Assembly: GCF_900142575.1 (NCBI RefSeq)
Contig: NZ_FRBI01000012.1
Span: 124,001 to 188,000, forward strand
Direction: 5' to 3'
Length of the DNA: 64,000 bases
Source: Actinacidiphila paucisporea
GTDB lineage: Bacteria > Actinomycetota > Actinomycetes > Streptomycetales > Streptomycetaceae
The translations under genes and the position numbers were made by a program. Below, piece after piece: positions 8,637-17,092 of this stretch (position 1 is its first letter; every line of letters begins with the position of its first letter). Under the pieces are notes generated by a model. It worked only from the letters and a program-made list of their open reading frames with translations, made no database searches and was not told the origin of the DNA.

Positions 8637-9275
8637 CTTGCCCAGGGCCGCCGCACGGGCGGCACGGCGGGCCAGGACATCGGGCTGGGCGGCCGCCATC
8701 TCCCGCAGCGCGGACCGGCGTTCGCGGGCGGACAGCCGGTCGACGTACAGGCGGCCGTAGAGATGGTCGGTCTCGTGCTGGAGGCAGCGGGCGAAGTAGC
8801 CGCGGCCTTCGATCACCAGCGGCCTGCCGTGCATGTCCTGGCCGCGGACGACGGCGAGGTCGGGCCTGGCCAGCAGCCGGTAGGGGCCCGGCACCGACAG
8901 GCAGCCCTCGGGCTCCTCCGCGAGGCGGCGGCGCTCGGCCGGGAGGTCGTCGAGCACCGGGTTGGCGATGTGGCCGACGTGCCGCACTCCCCACTCGTCG
9001 GCCATGTCCCACACGAAGAGCCGCAGCGGGACGCCGACCTGGTTGGCGGCGATGGCCGCGCCCTCGGCTGCGGCGTTGGTGGCGAACAGGTCGTCCACGA
9101 GCCGGGCCAGCTCCGGCGTACCGAACCGCGTCACGTCCTCGCAGGTGCGGCGCAGCACCTCCTCGCCGACGACGGTGATCCGGCGCACGGCGCCGCGTAC
9201 GGCCTCCGGCGGCAGGTCGGGATGGGACGCGACCCGCTCCCCCTGCACCCGCACTTCGCGAACTTCCGCACTCAT
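8592..9275 (-). CDS. def: peptide deformylase
   Basis: Metallohydrolase that removes the formyl group from nascent N-termini (227 residues). All three motifs are present: motif I as EGAAIAANQVG, motif II as EGCLSVP (Cys metal ligand) and motif III as QHETDHL (HExxH-type ligands and catalytic Glu). The core starts about 45 residues in. The divergent ArsR-like gene shares the 88-base intergenic region, which holds a perfect inverted repeat, so control by that repressor is likely. Streptomyces often carry several def copies, and this may be an accessory one. Confidence 0.92.
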   Translation of the reverse strand: MSAEVREVRVQGERVASHPDLPPEAVRGAVRRITVVGEEVLRRTCEDVTRFGTPELARLVDDLFATNAAAEGAAIAANQVGVPLRLFVWDMADEWGVRHVGHIANPVLDDLPAERRRLAEEPEGCLSVPGPYRLLARPDLAVVRGQDMHGRPLVIEGRGYFARCLQHETDHLYGRLYVDRLSARERRSALREMAAAQPDVLARRAARAAALGKSTDQRPDELPHALA

Positions 9276-9335
9276 CAGGACGACCTCCGCCCGGGGCGGC
9301 GCCCACCACGGCGGCCGCGCTGCCGACTTGACCAA

Positions 9336-9368
9336 CTCATTTGCAAAGTAGCACTCTTTGCAAATGAG
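9336..9368. promoter_or_regulatory. perfect inverted-repeat operator
   Basis: CTCATTTGCAAAG (9336-9348), a 7-base spacer, and CTTTGCAAATGAG (9356-9368) form a perfect 13-bp inverted repeat. The right arm covers the ATG of the ArsR-like gene at 9364, so a bound repressor would block both initiation and its own message. The same site lies about 60 bases upstream of def on the other strand. Confidence 0.85.
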
Positions 9369-9933
9369 CGACGACCGCCAGGACCGGACAGCGGCCCACC
9401 CGACCGGCCCCCGGCGCGACTTGCCGGACCACCCGATACGGATCGCACTGCTCGACCTGCTCGCCGAGGCCGGTACGGTCACCTCCACCCAGGCCGCCGC
9501 CCGGCTCGGGCACAGCTCCGGGCTGTGCTCGTTCCATCTGCGGCAGCTCGCCCGGCACGGGCTGATCGAGGAGGCGCCGCACTCCCCCGGCCGGGGCGGC
9601 CCGCGGCCCTGGCGGCTGCGCTGGGAGCCCGCCACTGTGCCCGACGGCTTCACCGCGCTGACCCGCGACCTGGAGGACGCGGCCTACCGGCGACGGCTCG
9701 CCGAGCTGCACCAGGCGCCGCCGCAGTGGCGGCACGACGAGTCCTTCAGCGCGGTCGCGCACCTCACCCCGGCGGAGACCGCGGAAGTGGCCGCCGGCGT
9801 CCGCCGTCTGCTGGTCCGCTTCCGGGACCGTGACGACCACCCCGCCGCGCGCCCGGCGGACGCCGTGCCCGTCGCCGTGGTAGCCCGGCTCTTCCCGCTG
9901 CCGCCGGACACGCCGGGTCCCGGCACGGCGTAG
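9364..9933 (+). CDS. ArsR-like winged-helix regulator
   Basis: A 189-residue protein. Residues ~25-90 form a winged helix with DHPIRIALLDLLAEAGTVTSTQAAARLGHSSGLCSFHLRQLARHGLIEE, as in ArsR/HTH_20 repressors. The C-terminal half (AYRRRLAELHQAPPQW...ETAEVAAGVRRLLVRF) resembles the dimerisation/ligand part of HTH_20-type transcription factors. No metal-binding Cys pair (ELCVCDL) is visible, so metal sensing is unlikely. It probably binds the 13-bp palindrome over its own start. It is followed 9 bases later by the N-acetyltransferase gene. Confidence 0.85.
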   Translation: MSDDRQDRTAAHPTGPRRDLPDHPIRIALLDLLAEAGTVTSTQAAARLGHSSGLCSFHLRQLARHGLIEEAPHSPGRGGPRPWRLRWEPATVPDGFTALTRDLEDAAYRRRLAELHQAPPQWRHDESFSAVAHLTPAETAEVAAGVRRLLVRFRDRDDHPAARPADAVPVAVVARLFPLPPDTPGPGTA

Positions 9934-9942
9934 AAAGGTCCC

Positions 9943-10725
9943 ATGGACTCCCCCCAGGCCGACGCCTACCTCCGCCGTATCGGCGCCGCCCGCCCGGCCA
10001 CCGCCGACGCGGAGGCGCTGCGTACGTTCCAGCGGCGGCACCTGCTGGCCGTGCCGTTCGAGAACCTGTCGATCCACCTCGGGCAGGACATCGTCCTGAC
10101 CGAGGAGGCGCTCTTCGAGAAGGTCGTCGGCGGCGGGCGCGGCGGCTTCTGCTACGAACTCAACGGTCTGTTCGGCGCGTTGCTGCGCTCACTCGGTTTC
10201 GGGGTGGACCTGCTGGCGGCGCGGGTCTTCGGTGACGGCGAGCAACTGGGGCCGCCGTACGACCACCTGGCGCTGCGGGTCACGACCGCGGACGGCGGCG
10301 GGCCGTGGCTGGCGGACGTCGGCTTCGGGCGGCACAGCCACTACCCACTCGACTACGGCAGCCGGGCCGAGCAGCACGAGCCCGGGGGCGTCTTCCGTAT
10401 CACCGAGGCGCCGGACGGCGACCTGGACGTCACGCGCGACGGCGCCCCTGCCTACCGGCTGGAGCAGCGCCCGCGCGCGCTCGGCGACTTCGAGGCGACC
10501 TGCTGGTGGCAGCGCACCTCGCCGACCTCGCTCTTCCGGCAGTCGCTGGTCTGCTCCCGGCAGACCGAGACCGGCCGGGTGACCCTCAGCGGGCGCAAGC
10601 TGGTGCTGACCGACGACGAAGGCGGCCGGGAGGAGCGGGAGTTGGGTGACGGCGAGATCCTGCCGGCCTACCGCGACGACTTCGGCATCGCGCTCGACCA
10701 CGAACCCGTGGTCGCCCCGCTCTGA
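9943..10725 (+). CDS. arylamine N-acetyltransferase
   Basis: Acetyl-CoA-dependent arylamine O/N-acetyltransferase of 260 residues, the usual family length. The catalytic triad is visible: Cys in GGGRGGFCYELN (residue ~70), His in PPYDHLALRV (~107) and Asp in WLADVGFG (~123). It starts 9 bases after the ArsR-like gene and may be cotranscribed with it. NATs acylate aromatic amines and hydrazines; some act in antibiotic assembly, but no such cluster surrounds this one. Confidence 0.95.
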   Translation: MDSPQADAYLRRIGAARPATADAEALRTFQRRHLLAVPFENLSIHLGQDIVLTEEALFEKVVGGGRGGFCYELNGLFGALLRSLGFGVDLLAARVFGDGEQLGPPYDHLALRVTTADGGGPWLADVGFGRHSHYPLDYGSRAEQHEPGGVFRITEAPDGDLDVTRDGAPAYRLEQRPRALGDFEATCWWQRTSPTSLFRQSLVCSRQTETGRVTLSGRKLVLTDDEGGREERELGDGEILPAYRDDFGIALDHEPVVAPL

Positions 10726-10764
10726 CCGACGGCAGGCGCAGGGCGACCGGCGTAGCGTTGAGGC

Positions 10765-11532
10765 ATGACGCCGAAAATCGCTCTGATCACCGGGGCCAAC
10801 AAGGGAATCGGGTTCGAGACGGCCCGGCAGCTGGCAGCGCTGGGCGTGACCGTCCTGGTCGGTGCGCGGGACGAGGCGCGCGGCCGGGAGGCCGAGGAGT
10901 CGCTGCGCAAGGACGGAGCCGACGCCCGTTTCGTCCAGCTGGACGTGACCGACGGGGAGTCCGTCGGGCGGGCGGCGGCGTGGATCGAGGCGGAGTACGG
11001 CCGCCTGGACATCCTGGTCAACAACGCGGGAACGGCCTCCCTCTCGCGCCGCGGGGGCTCGCCGAGCGAGACGTCGCTGGAGGACATGCGGGCGGTATAC
11101 GAGGTCAACGTCTTCGCGGTGGTCGCGGTGACCAACGCGATGCTTCCGCTGCTGCGCCGCGCCGAGGCCGCGCGGATCGTGAACGTCTCCAGTGAGGTCG
11201 GCTCGATCTCCTCGCAGACCGAGCCGAACAGGCAGGTCAGCCGGATGCCTCCCTCGGCGCAGTATCCGTCGTCCAAGGCGGCGGTCAACATGCTGACCGC
11301 CATGTACGCGAAGGAGCTGCGGGACACCCCGATCAAGGTCAACGCCGCCAACCCCGGTTTCACCGCCACGGACTTCAACGACCACCGGGGCGTGCGCCCG
11401 GCGGCCCAGGGAGCCGAGCCCAGCGTGCACCTGGCCACTCTGCCCGCCGACGGACCGTCCGGAATCCTGTGGGGCCACATCTGGACCACCGAGGGCGACG
11501 GCGACGGCGGCTACGGCCCGCTCCCCTGGTGA
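10765..11532 (+). CDS. short-chain dehydrogenase/reductase
   Basis: Classical SDR of 255 residues. The NAD(P) motif is TGANKGIGFETAR, followed by NNAGTASLSRRG and the catalytic YPSSK in AQYPSSKAAVN with an upstream Ser in VNVSSEVGS. The arrangement resembles carbonyl-reductase-like SDRs found in plants and actinomycetes. Its TGA overlaps the GTG of the next gene. The substrate is unknown. Confidence 0.93.
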   Translation: MTPKIALITGANKGIGFETARQLAALGVTVLVGARDEARGREAEESLRKDGADARFVQLDVTDGESVGRAAAWIEAEYGRLDILVNNAGTASLSRRGGSPSETSLEDMRAVYEVNVFAVVAVTNAMLPLLRRAEAARIVNVSSEVGSISSQTEPNRQVSRMPPSAQYPSSKAAVNMLTAMYAKELRDTPIKVNAANPGFTATDFNDHRGVRPAAQGAEPSVHLATLPADGPSGILWGHIWTTEGDGDGGYGPLPW

Positions 11533-12656
11533 GCACCCGCCCGACCAACTCGGCTTTCCGTCCGTCAGCCATCGAGAGTTTCGACGCGTCGCGTGGTGCG
11601 CGGTTGGCGGCCTGCAGTGCCGTCTCCACATCGCTGGCGCTGTGCAGTGACCGTGAACTGCGCGACCTTGTGGATACGGCTGCGCCGATGGGTGCCGGCA
11701 TCGGCGGGACCTCGGCGTTGCTGGAGGTCGGCGGGACCCCGGTCTTCGTCAAGCGGGTGCCGCTGACCGATCTGGAGAGGCAGCCGGAGAACGTCCGGTC
11801 CACGGCGAACCTCTTCGGGCTACCGACCTTCTTCCATCCCGGCCTCGGGGTCCCCGGAAGCCCGGGATGGGGGGCCTGGCGGGAATTGGCCGTGCACACC
11901 ATGACGACGAACTGGGTGCTCGCGCAGGACCATGAGGGCTTTCCCCTGATGTACCACTGGCGGGTGCTGCCGCACCCCGGGCAGGTGCTGCCCGAGCAAC
12001 TGGCCGACGTGGAGAAGGCTGTCGCCTACTGGGGAGGCGGACCGCAGGTGCGCCACCGGATCGAGGCGCTGCGTGACTCCTCGGCGAGCGTCGCGCTGTT
12101 CCTGGAGTACATCCCGCAGAACCTGCACGACTGGCTGGACGTCCAGGTCAAAGCCGACGACGACACGGCCGAGCAGGCATGCACCATGGTGGCGAGGGAA
12201 CTCGAGGCCGGAACCTCGTTCATGAACGCCCGCGGACTCCTGCATTTCGACGGCCACTTCCAGAACATCCTCACCGACGGCAAGCGCCTGTTCTTCACGG
12301 ACTACGGCCTCGCGATCTCCTCCCGGTTCGACCTGTCGAAGGAGGAGGCCGGCTTCTTCGCCGAACACCGGACCTACGACCGCTGCTACACCGTCACCCA
12401 CCTGGTGATCTGGCTCGTCACTGCCCTGTACGGCTACGAGGGGGACGAGCGCGGCGCGTTCGTCCACGCCTGCGCCAGAGGGGAACCTCCGACGGGGATC
12501 CCGCCGCAGGTCGCGGCGATCCTCACCCGCTACGCCCCGATCGCCGCCGTGATGACGGACTACTACCGCCGGTTCCGTTTCGAGAGCAGGCAGACCCCGT
12601 ATCCCCTGGAGGCGCTCCGCCGGATCGGCGGGCCGGACGGCTCGTTCGTCATCTGA
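11529..12656 (+). CDS. kinase-fold protein (aminoglycoside/protein kinase-like)
   Basis: A 375-residue protein with a kinase-like fold. AGIGGTSALLEVGGTPVFVKRVPL carries a plausible ATP-binding Lys. The catalytic loop is LLHFDGHFQNILTDG (HFDxHFxN, like HxDxxxxN), followed by FFTDYGLAIS in place of DFG. Related uncharacterised proteins occur in many Streptomyces. It starts at GTG 11529 overlapping the SDR stop, so the two are probably cotranscribed. The substrate (small molecule or protein) is not clear. Confidence 0.8.
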   Translation: MSTRPTNSAFRPSAIESFDASRGARLAACSAVSTSLALCSDRELRDLVDTAAPMGAGIGGTSALLEVGGTPVFVKRVPLTDLERQPENVRSTANLFGLPTFFHPGLGVPGSPGWGAWRELAVHTMTTNWVLAQDHEGFPLMYHWRVLPHPGQVLPEQLADVEKAVAYWGGGPQVRHRIEALRDSSASVALFLEYIPQNLHDWLDVQVKADDDTAEQACTMVARELEAGTSFMNARGLLHFDGHFQNILTDGKRLFFTDYGLAISSRFDLSKEEAGFFAEHRTYDRCYTVTHLVIWLVTALYGYEGDERGAFVHACARGEPPTGIPPQVAAILTRYAPIAAVMTDYYRRFRFESRQTPYPLEALRRIGGPDGSFVI

Positions 12657-12723
12657 TCGGATCCGGGCCAGCAGCGGTGCGGGGACGCACTCGATCGGTC
12701 ACCCAGGACCGCGCGGGCGCGGG

Positions 12724-12750
12724 GGCCGGTGCCGTCGGGCGGCACCGGCC
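12724..12750. terminator. hairpin terminator between convergent genes
   Basis: GGCCGGTGCCG-TCGGG-CGGCACCGGCC is a perfect 11-bp stem with a 5-base loop. It lies between the kinase-fold gene (+) and the small secreted protein gene (-), positioned to serve both. Confidence 0.75.
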
Positions 12751-12764
12751 TCAGGGTGGGCGGG

Positions 12765-13094
12765 TCAGGAGAAGACGACCGAGCGCAGGAGCAGGCGCGA
12801 GGAGGCCGGCTTGCCCTGGGCGCGCAGCGTGAAGTAGTCGCCGGTGCAGTCCGGGCCGGTGAAGACGGTGGCCGCCGACTCCGTCGCGTTGAAGGGCGCG
12901 TTGGCGGGCGCCACGTTCTGGTCCGCGACCTCGGGCAGCGTGATGCACTCCTGGCTCTGCGGGCTGTCCAGCACGCCGACCTGGTGATCACCGTAGGTGT
13001 AGTAGAACTGGCCGTCGGCCGCGTGGGCCGACACGGAGAAGGACAGCGCGATGCCCACCGCGCAGGCGGCGGCGAAGGTCGTACGGATACGCAC
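12765..13094 (-). CDS. small secreted protein, unknown
   Basis: A 109-residue product with a signal peptide (MRIRTTFAAACAVGIALSFS, cleavage after AHA near residue 25). The mature part is ~84 residues with two Cys (QECITL and GPDCTGDYF). The start is GTG with AAAGGGA upstream. Similar short exported proteins occur in Streptomyces, but no family function is known to me. Confidence 0.7.
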   Translation of the reverse strand: MRIRTTFAAACAVGIALSFSVSAHAADGQFYYTYGDHQVGVLDSPQSQECITLPEVADQNVAPANAPFNATESAATVFTGPDCTGDYFTLRAQGKPASSRLLLRSVVFS

Positions 13095-13216
13095 GGGTGA
13101 TCCCTTTCATGCTCGGGGAGCGAACGGGAATCACCCTAAATCGGGGCATATCCGGTAAAACGGTTCTGCTGAACGGGGCCCTTCTCGGGCGCGTCGCCGT
13201 ACGCCGCCCGGCGCGG

Positions 13217-14452
13217 TCAGACGCCCCAGCCCTCGCGCACTCCCGCGAAGAAATCGTGGAAGCCCGGGAAGGTCTTCTTCACGCACTCCGGGTCGTCGAA
13301 GGTCGTGCCCGGCGTCCGCAGGGCCGCCACCGCGAAGCTCATCGCCATCCGGTGGTCGCCCCGGCAGGCGATCTCCACGGGAGCCGGCGTGCCCGGCCTG
13401 ATCTCGATCCAGTCCCGGCCGGTCTCGACCGCGATGCCCTGTGCCCGCAGGTTCTCCGCACACGCGTCCAGCCGGTCGCACTCCTTGACGCGCGTGTTGT
13501 ACACGTCCTCGATCCGCACCGGCCCGTCCGCGAACGGGGCGATCGCCGCGAGGGTGGGCATCGTGTCGGAAATGTCCCGCATGTTGACCGTCACGCCGGC
13601 CAGGCGCCCGGTGCCGGTCACCGTCGTGGCGTCAGGCCCGATCTCCACGTCGGCGCCCATGGCGCGCAGCACCTCCACGAACCGGAGGTCGCCCTGGAGG
13701 GCGCCCTCGCCCAGGCCCGGGACCGTGGCGGTCCTGCCCGCCAGGGCCGCGGCCGCGAAGACGTAGCTGGCCGCGGAGGCGTCCGGCTCGATCGCGTAGT
13801 CCGTCGCCCGGTAGCCGCCGGGCGGTACGACGAAGGTGTCACCCTCGCGGGTCACCTCCACGCCGAAGTCGCGCATCATCGCGAGGGTGATCTCGACGTA
13901 CGGCACCGACACGATGCCGGTCACCTTGATACGCAGGCCCTCCGCGGTCAGCGGCCCGGTCATCAGCAGCGCGGTGAGGAACTGCGACGACAGGCTCGCG
14001 TCGAGCACCACCTCGCCGCCCTTCATCCCGGCCGCCCGCACCGTGACCGGGAGGTGGCCCTCGGCCTCGTCGTGCACCAGGTCCACGCCGAGCGCGCGGA
14101 GCGCGTCGGTGAGCGGGGCCACGGGCCTGCGGCGCATCTGGGGTGAGGCGTCGAAGCGGAAGGTGCCGGTCGTCGCGGCCGACGCCAGGGCCGGGAGGAA
14201 GCGGGCCGCGGTGCCGGCGTCCCGGCAGTCCACCTCGGCGGTGGGCCTGGACGGGCCTTCGGAGCGGCCCGTGATCCGCCACTCGTCCGCTGCGCGGCGC
14301 ACGTCGTAGCCGAGGTCTTCCAGGCCTTGCGCGAAGCCGTCGGTGTCGTCCGAGAGCAGGGGTTTGCGCAGGACGCTCTCCCCCTCGGCCGCCGCCGCGA
14401 GGAACAGCGCGCGTGCCGTCACGGACTTCGAACCGGGTACGGCGAGCAGCAC
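13217..14452 (-). CDS. aroA: 3-phosphoshikimate 1-carboxyvinyltransferase (divergent EPSP synthase)
   Basis: Shikimate-pathway enzyme joining PEP to shikimate-3-phosphate. Active-site motifs are visible: PGSKSVTARALF at the very start, CRDAGTAARFLP, DASLSSQFLTALLM, DISDTMPTLAAI, RVKECDRL, GDHRMAMSFAVA and VKKTFPGFHDFF. Key Lys, Arg, Asp and Glu residues are all kept. GTG 14452 is the only start close to the first motif, giving 411 residues, about 15-30 shorter at the N-terminus than common EPSP synthases. The motif reads DAGTAARF where E. coli has NAGTAMRP, so the position equivalent to Pro101 is Phe. It may be a second, divergent copy. Confidence 0.88.
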   Translation of the reverse strand: MLLAVPGSKSVTARALFLAAAAEGESVLRKPLLSDDTDGFAQGLEDLGYDVRRAADEWRITGRSEGPSRPTAEVDCRDAGTAARFLPALASAATTGTFRFDASPQMRRRPVAPLTDALRALGVDLVHDEAEGHLPVTVRAAGMKGGEVVLDASLSSQFLTALLMTGPLTAEGLRIKVTGIVSVPYVEITLAMMRDFGVEVTREGDTFVVPPGGYRATDYAIEPDASAASYVFAAAALAGRTATVPGLGEGALQGDLRFVEVLRAMGADVEIGPDATTVTGTGRLAGVTVNMRDISDTMPTLAAIAPFADGPVRIEDVYNTRVKECDRLDACAENLRAQGIAVETGRDWIEIRPGTPAPVEIACRGDHRMAMSFAVAALRTPGTTFDDPECVKKTFPGFHDFFAGVREGWGV

Positions 14453-14701
14453 GAGTGCCTCCAGGCTGGGTGGGGGGTACTCCCCCGGGCCCGCTGATTT
14501 TACGTGGCCGGGCCCGCCGCTCCCCGCGGGGTGCTGGCGCGGCTGCGGGGGCCGCGGGCGTGGTCGACCGGCCCCGAACGGGGGTGGCAGCCCTTCGCGG
14601 TGGCGTCGCGCTACCGGACCGGGCGGGGCAACCTGCGTGGATCTCCCCTTGCCGGGAAGGCATATGCCGTCAACTACGAACAACACAGGGGGAGTTGTTG
14701 T

Positions 14702-15667
14702 ATGCGTGCATGGTTGAGGCGCTGGCGTGCCGCGGGGGGCGCCGCATTCGCGGTGATGGCGCTGGCAGCGGTGGCCGCCGTCGCAGGGGCGGCGGTCTCA
14801 GCCGCCCCGGCGGCGGCGGCCACCGCGACGGGTGTGACGTCGTTCAGCTACACCAGCACGGCCGGAGAGCCGGTGGGGCTCGGGCAGAGCGCGACCTTCA
14901 CCGCCCCGACCGCGGCCATCGACTTCGGCAGCCACGCCGACTACCTGCGCATGGACATCAAGCAGGGAGCGGAATACTGGGAGGCCGAATTCCGTCCGCC
15001 CACGGGGCAGTTGCTGAGCCCCGGCGTCTACCGTGACGCGGAGCGGGTGGGCTTCGCCACCGGCAGGGATCCCGGCCTGTCCATCTCGGGCGACAGCCGC
15101 GGCTGCAACATCGTGTGGGGCCAGTTCTCCGTCGATCAGCTGGAGACCGACGCCTCCGGCGCCGTCACCGTGTTCGACGCGTCGTTCACCCAGCGCTGCG
15201 ACTCCGCTACCGCGCCGGCGCTCACCGGCACCGTGAAATACCACGCGCTGCCCCTGAGCTACTCGTACAAGAGCGACGGGACCGCCGACTACATCGGTGC
15301 GGGCCTGAGCAACTCCTACACCGGATCGACCAGCACCTTCCGGCTGATCAACGACGAGCCCGGCGGCGAGGTCAGCGTGCCGGTGTCCGGCAAGCGCGAC
15401 ACGTGGCGGGTCGACATCGCACCCCCGGCGGGCACCACCCTGAAGGCCGGGAGCACCTACCAGGCAGGCAATGTCATGAAACCCGGTCTCGCGCTGCTGG
15501 ACGCGAGCGGCGACAGCCGGGGGTGCAACACCTCCACCGGGTCCTTCACCGTCGATGCGATCCGCACGGGCGCCGACGGTCTCGTGACCGCCATCAGCCT
15601 GCGTTACACGCAGTATTGCGAAGGGTCGACCAAGGCCCTGCACGGCACCGTGCACTACCTCGCCTGA
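14702..15667 (+). CDS. secreted protein with two tandem homologous domains
   Basis: A 321-residue exported protein with a signal peptide (MRAWLRRWRAAGGAAFAVMA..., cleavage near APAAAA, residue ~40). Two domains of ~135 residues follow. Each has FSYTS/LSYSYKS at its start, a mid-section with W-x-(A/V)-(E/D), then SGDSRGCN, F(S/T)VD, (F/Y)TQ-x-C and finally LxGTVxYxA. Each domain has one conserved Cys pair (GCN and QRC/QYC), suggesting one disulphide per domain. The ribosome site GGGGGAG lies 8 bases before the ATG. I do not recognise the family; a beta-sandwich binding module is a guess. Confidence 0.8.
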   Translation: MRAWLRRWRAAGGAAFAVMALAAVAAVAGAAVSAAPAAAATATGVTSFSYTSTAGEPVGLGQSATFTAPTAAIDFGSHADYLRMDIKQGAEYWEAEFRPPTGQLLSPGVYRDAERVGFATGRDPGLSISGDSRGCNIVWGQFSVDQLETDASGAVTVFDASFTQRCDSATAPALTGTVKYHALPLSYSYKSDGTADYIGAGLSNSYTGSTSTFRLINDEPGGEVSVPVSGKRDTWRVDIAPPAGTTLKAGSTYQAGNVMKPGLALLDASGDSRGCNTSTGSFTVDAIRTGADGLVTAISLRYTQYCEGSTKALHGTVHYLA

Positions 15668-15708
15668 GGACCCAGCCGAGAGGCACCTGAGAGCGCACAA
15701 GAGCAGGA

Positions 15709-15743
15709 CGCGCGTCCCGGCGGACTCCCCGCCGGGGCGCGCG
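15709..15743. terminator. strong hairpin terminator
   Basis: CGCGCGTCCCGGCGG-ACTCC-CCGCCGGGGCGCGCG gives a 15-bp stem (one G-U pair) with a 5-base loop. It lies between the duplicated-domain protein gene (+) and the P450 gene (-), suited to terminate both. Confidence 0.75.
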
Positions 15744-15842
15744 GCATGCGACCCGTCCCCGCCCGACTGCCGCGGCCGGCGGGCGAACCGCCGGTCCGCG
15801 AAGGGCACCGGCCTTCCGCCCCCGGTCGGGACCCGTCGCCGG

Positions 15843-17009
15843 CTACCCGAAGCTGACCGGCAGCCGGGTGGGGCCGCGCACGATCAGGCCGGGGCGCCAG
15901 GTGAGCGGTTCGGGTACCAGGGCCAGTTCGGGGGCGCGGGCGAGCAGCGTGGAGATGGCGACCCGGGCCTCCAGGCGGGCGAGCGGGGCGCCGAGGCAGT
16001 AGTGGATGCCGTGGCCGAAGGCGAGGTTGGCCTGCGCCGGACGGCGGATGTCGAACGTGTCGGGTGCGGGGAAACGCTCCGGGTCGCGGTCGGCCGCGGC
16101 CAACGAGATCAGGACGGAGTCGCCCGGCGGTACGACGGTGCCCGCGATGGTCATCGGCTCGGTGGCGTAACGCCAGGTGGTGGTCTCGACCGGCCCCTCG
16201 TGGCGAAGTGCCTCCTCGACCGCGCCGTCGATCAGCGCGGGGTCCGCGCGCAGCGCGGCGAGTTGGTCGGGGTGCCGGAGCAGGCCCAGCACGGCGTTCG
16301 TGATGAGGTTGACGGTGGTCTCATGGCCCGCCACGAGCAACAGGAAGGCCATGCCGGTGAGTTCGTCGGGCGAGAGGCGGTCGCCGTCCTCGTTGCGCGT
16401 CCTGATCAGCGCGCTCAGCAGGTCGTCGGCCGGCCCGCCGCAGCGCTTGTCCTCGATCAGCTCCGTCAGATACGCCGACATGGCCTGCGCCGCCCGCCAT
16501 TCGGCCTCGCCGTTGCCGCTCACGAAGTCGTTGGACCAGCCGCGGAAGGCCTTGCGGTCGAGGTCGGGGACGCCGAGCAGTTCGCAGATCACCATCATGG
16601 GCAGCGGGAAGGCCAGGGCGTCGACGAGGTCGGCGGTCGGTTCGCGCAGGGCCGCGTCCAGCAGTTCGTCGGTGAGCTGCTGCACGCGCGGCTGGAGCGC
16701 CGCCACCCGGCGCGGGGTGAATTCCCTTGCCACCAGGCGGCGCAGCCGGGTGTGCTCGGGCGGATCGGCGTTCAGCATGTTCGCGTTGGCCGGCAGCGCG
16801 CGGGCGTCCGGGCTGAACCTGCGGAAGTCCTTGCCCAGTCGGGGGTCCGCCAGCGCGGCCCTGGCCGCCTCGTGGCCCACGACGAGCCAGGCGGTCTCGC
16901 CCTCGGGGGTCCTGACCCGGTGGACCGGGCCCTTCGCCCGCAGGCGGGCGTAGGTGGGGTACGGGTCCTCGCGGAATCCCTCCGCGCCCAGGTCCTCGAC
17001 GGGTCCCAA
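15843..17009 (-). CDS. cytochrome P450
   Basis: Soluble bacterial class I P450. Motifs: I-helix LLVAGHETTVNL, ExxR in EEALRHEG, heme loop FGHGIHYCLGAPLARLE with the Cys thiolate ligand. With TTG 17009 (AAGGGGG upstream) the product is 388 residues, normal for the group. The sequence type (TPEGETAWLVVGHEAARAALADPR) is that of CYP107-like enzymes that oxidise polyketides, terpenes or xenobiotics. A SAM methyltransferase gene lies just upstream on the same strand. No ferredoxin is encoded nearby. Confidence 0.9.
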   Translation of the reverse strand: MGPVEDLGAEGFREDPYPTYARLRAKGPVHRVRTPEGETAWLVVGHEAARAALADPRLGKDFRRFSPDARALPANANMLNADPPEHTRLRRLVAREFTPRRVAALQPRVQQLTDELLDAALREPTADLVDALAFPLPMMVICELLGVPDLDRKAFRGWSNDFVSGNGEAEWRAAQAMSAYLTELIEDKRCGGPADDLLSALIRTRNEDGDRLSPDELTGMAFLLLVAGHETTVNLITNAVLGLLRHPDQLAALRADPALIDGAVEEALRHEGPVETTTWRYATEPMTIAGTVVPPGDSVLISLAAADRDPERFPAPDTFDIRRPAQANLAFGHGIHYCLGAPLARLEARVAISTLLARAPELALVPEPLTWRPGLIVRGPTRLPVSFG

Positions 17010-17041
17010 TCCGGCTGCCCCCTTGCGGTCGCGTCCTGCTC

Positions 17042-17092
17042 TCCCAACTCCCCGGTCGGGCGCGCGGTTCCCCGCCCCTGCGGGCGAACACC
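17042..17092. repeat. Streptomyces-type GC-rich intergenic repeat
   Basis: GGGCGCGCGGTTCCCCGCCCC followed by TGCGGGCG matches the CGCGCAGTTCCCCGCGCCCC family that recurs at 60.8-61.1 kb. It fills the gap between the methyltransferase and P450 genes, so a shared transcript is possible but not certain. Confidence 0.55.
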
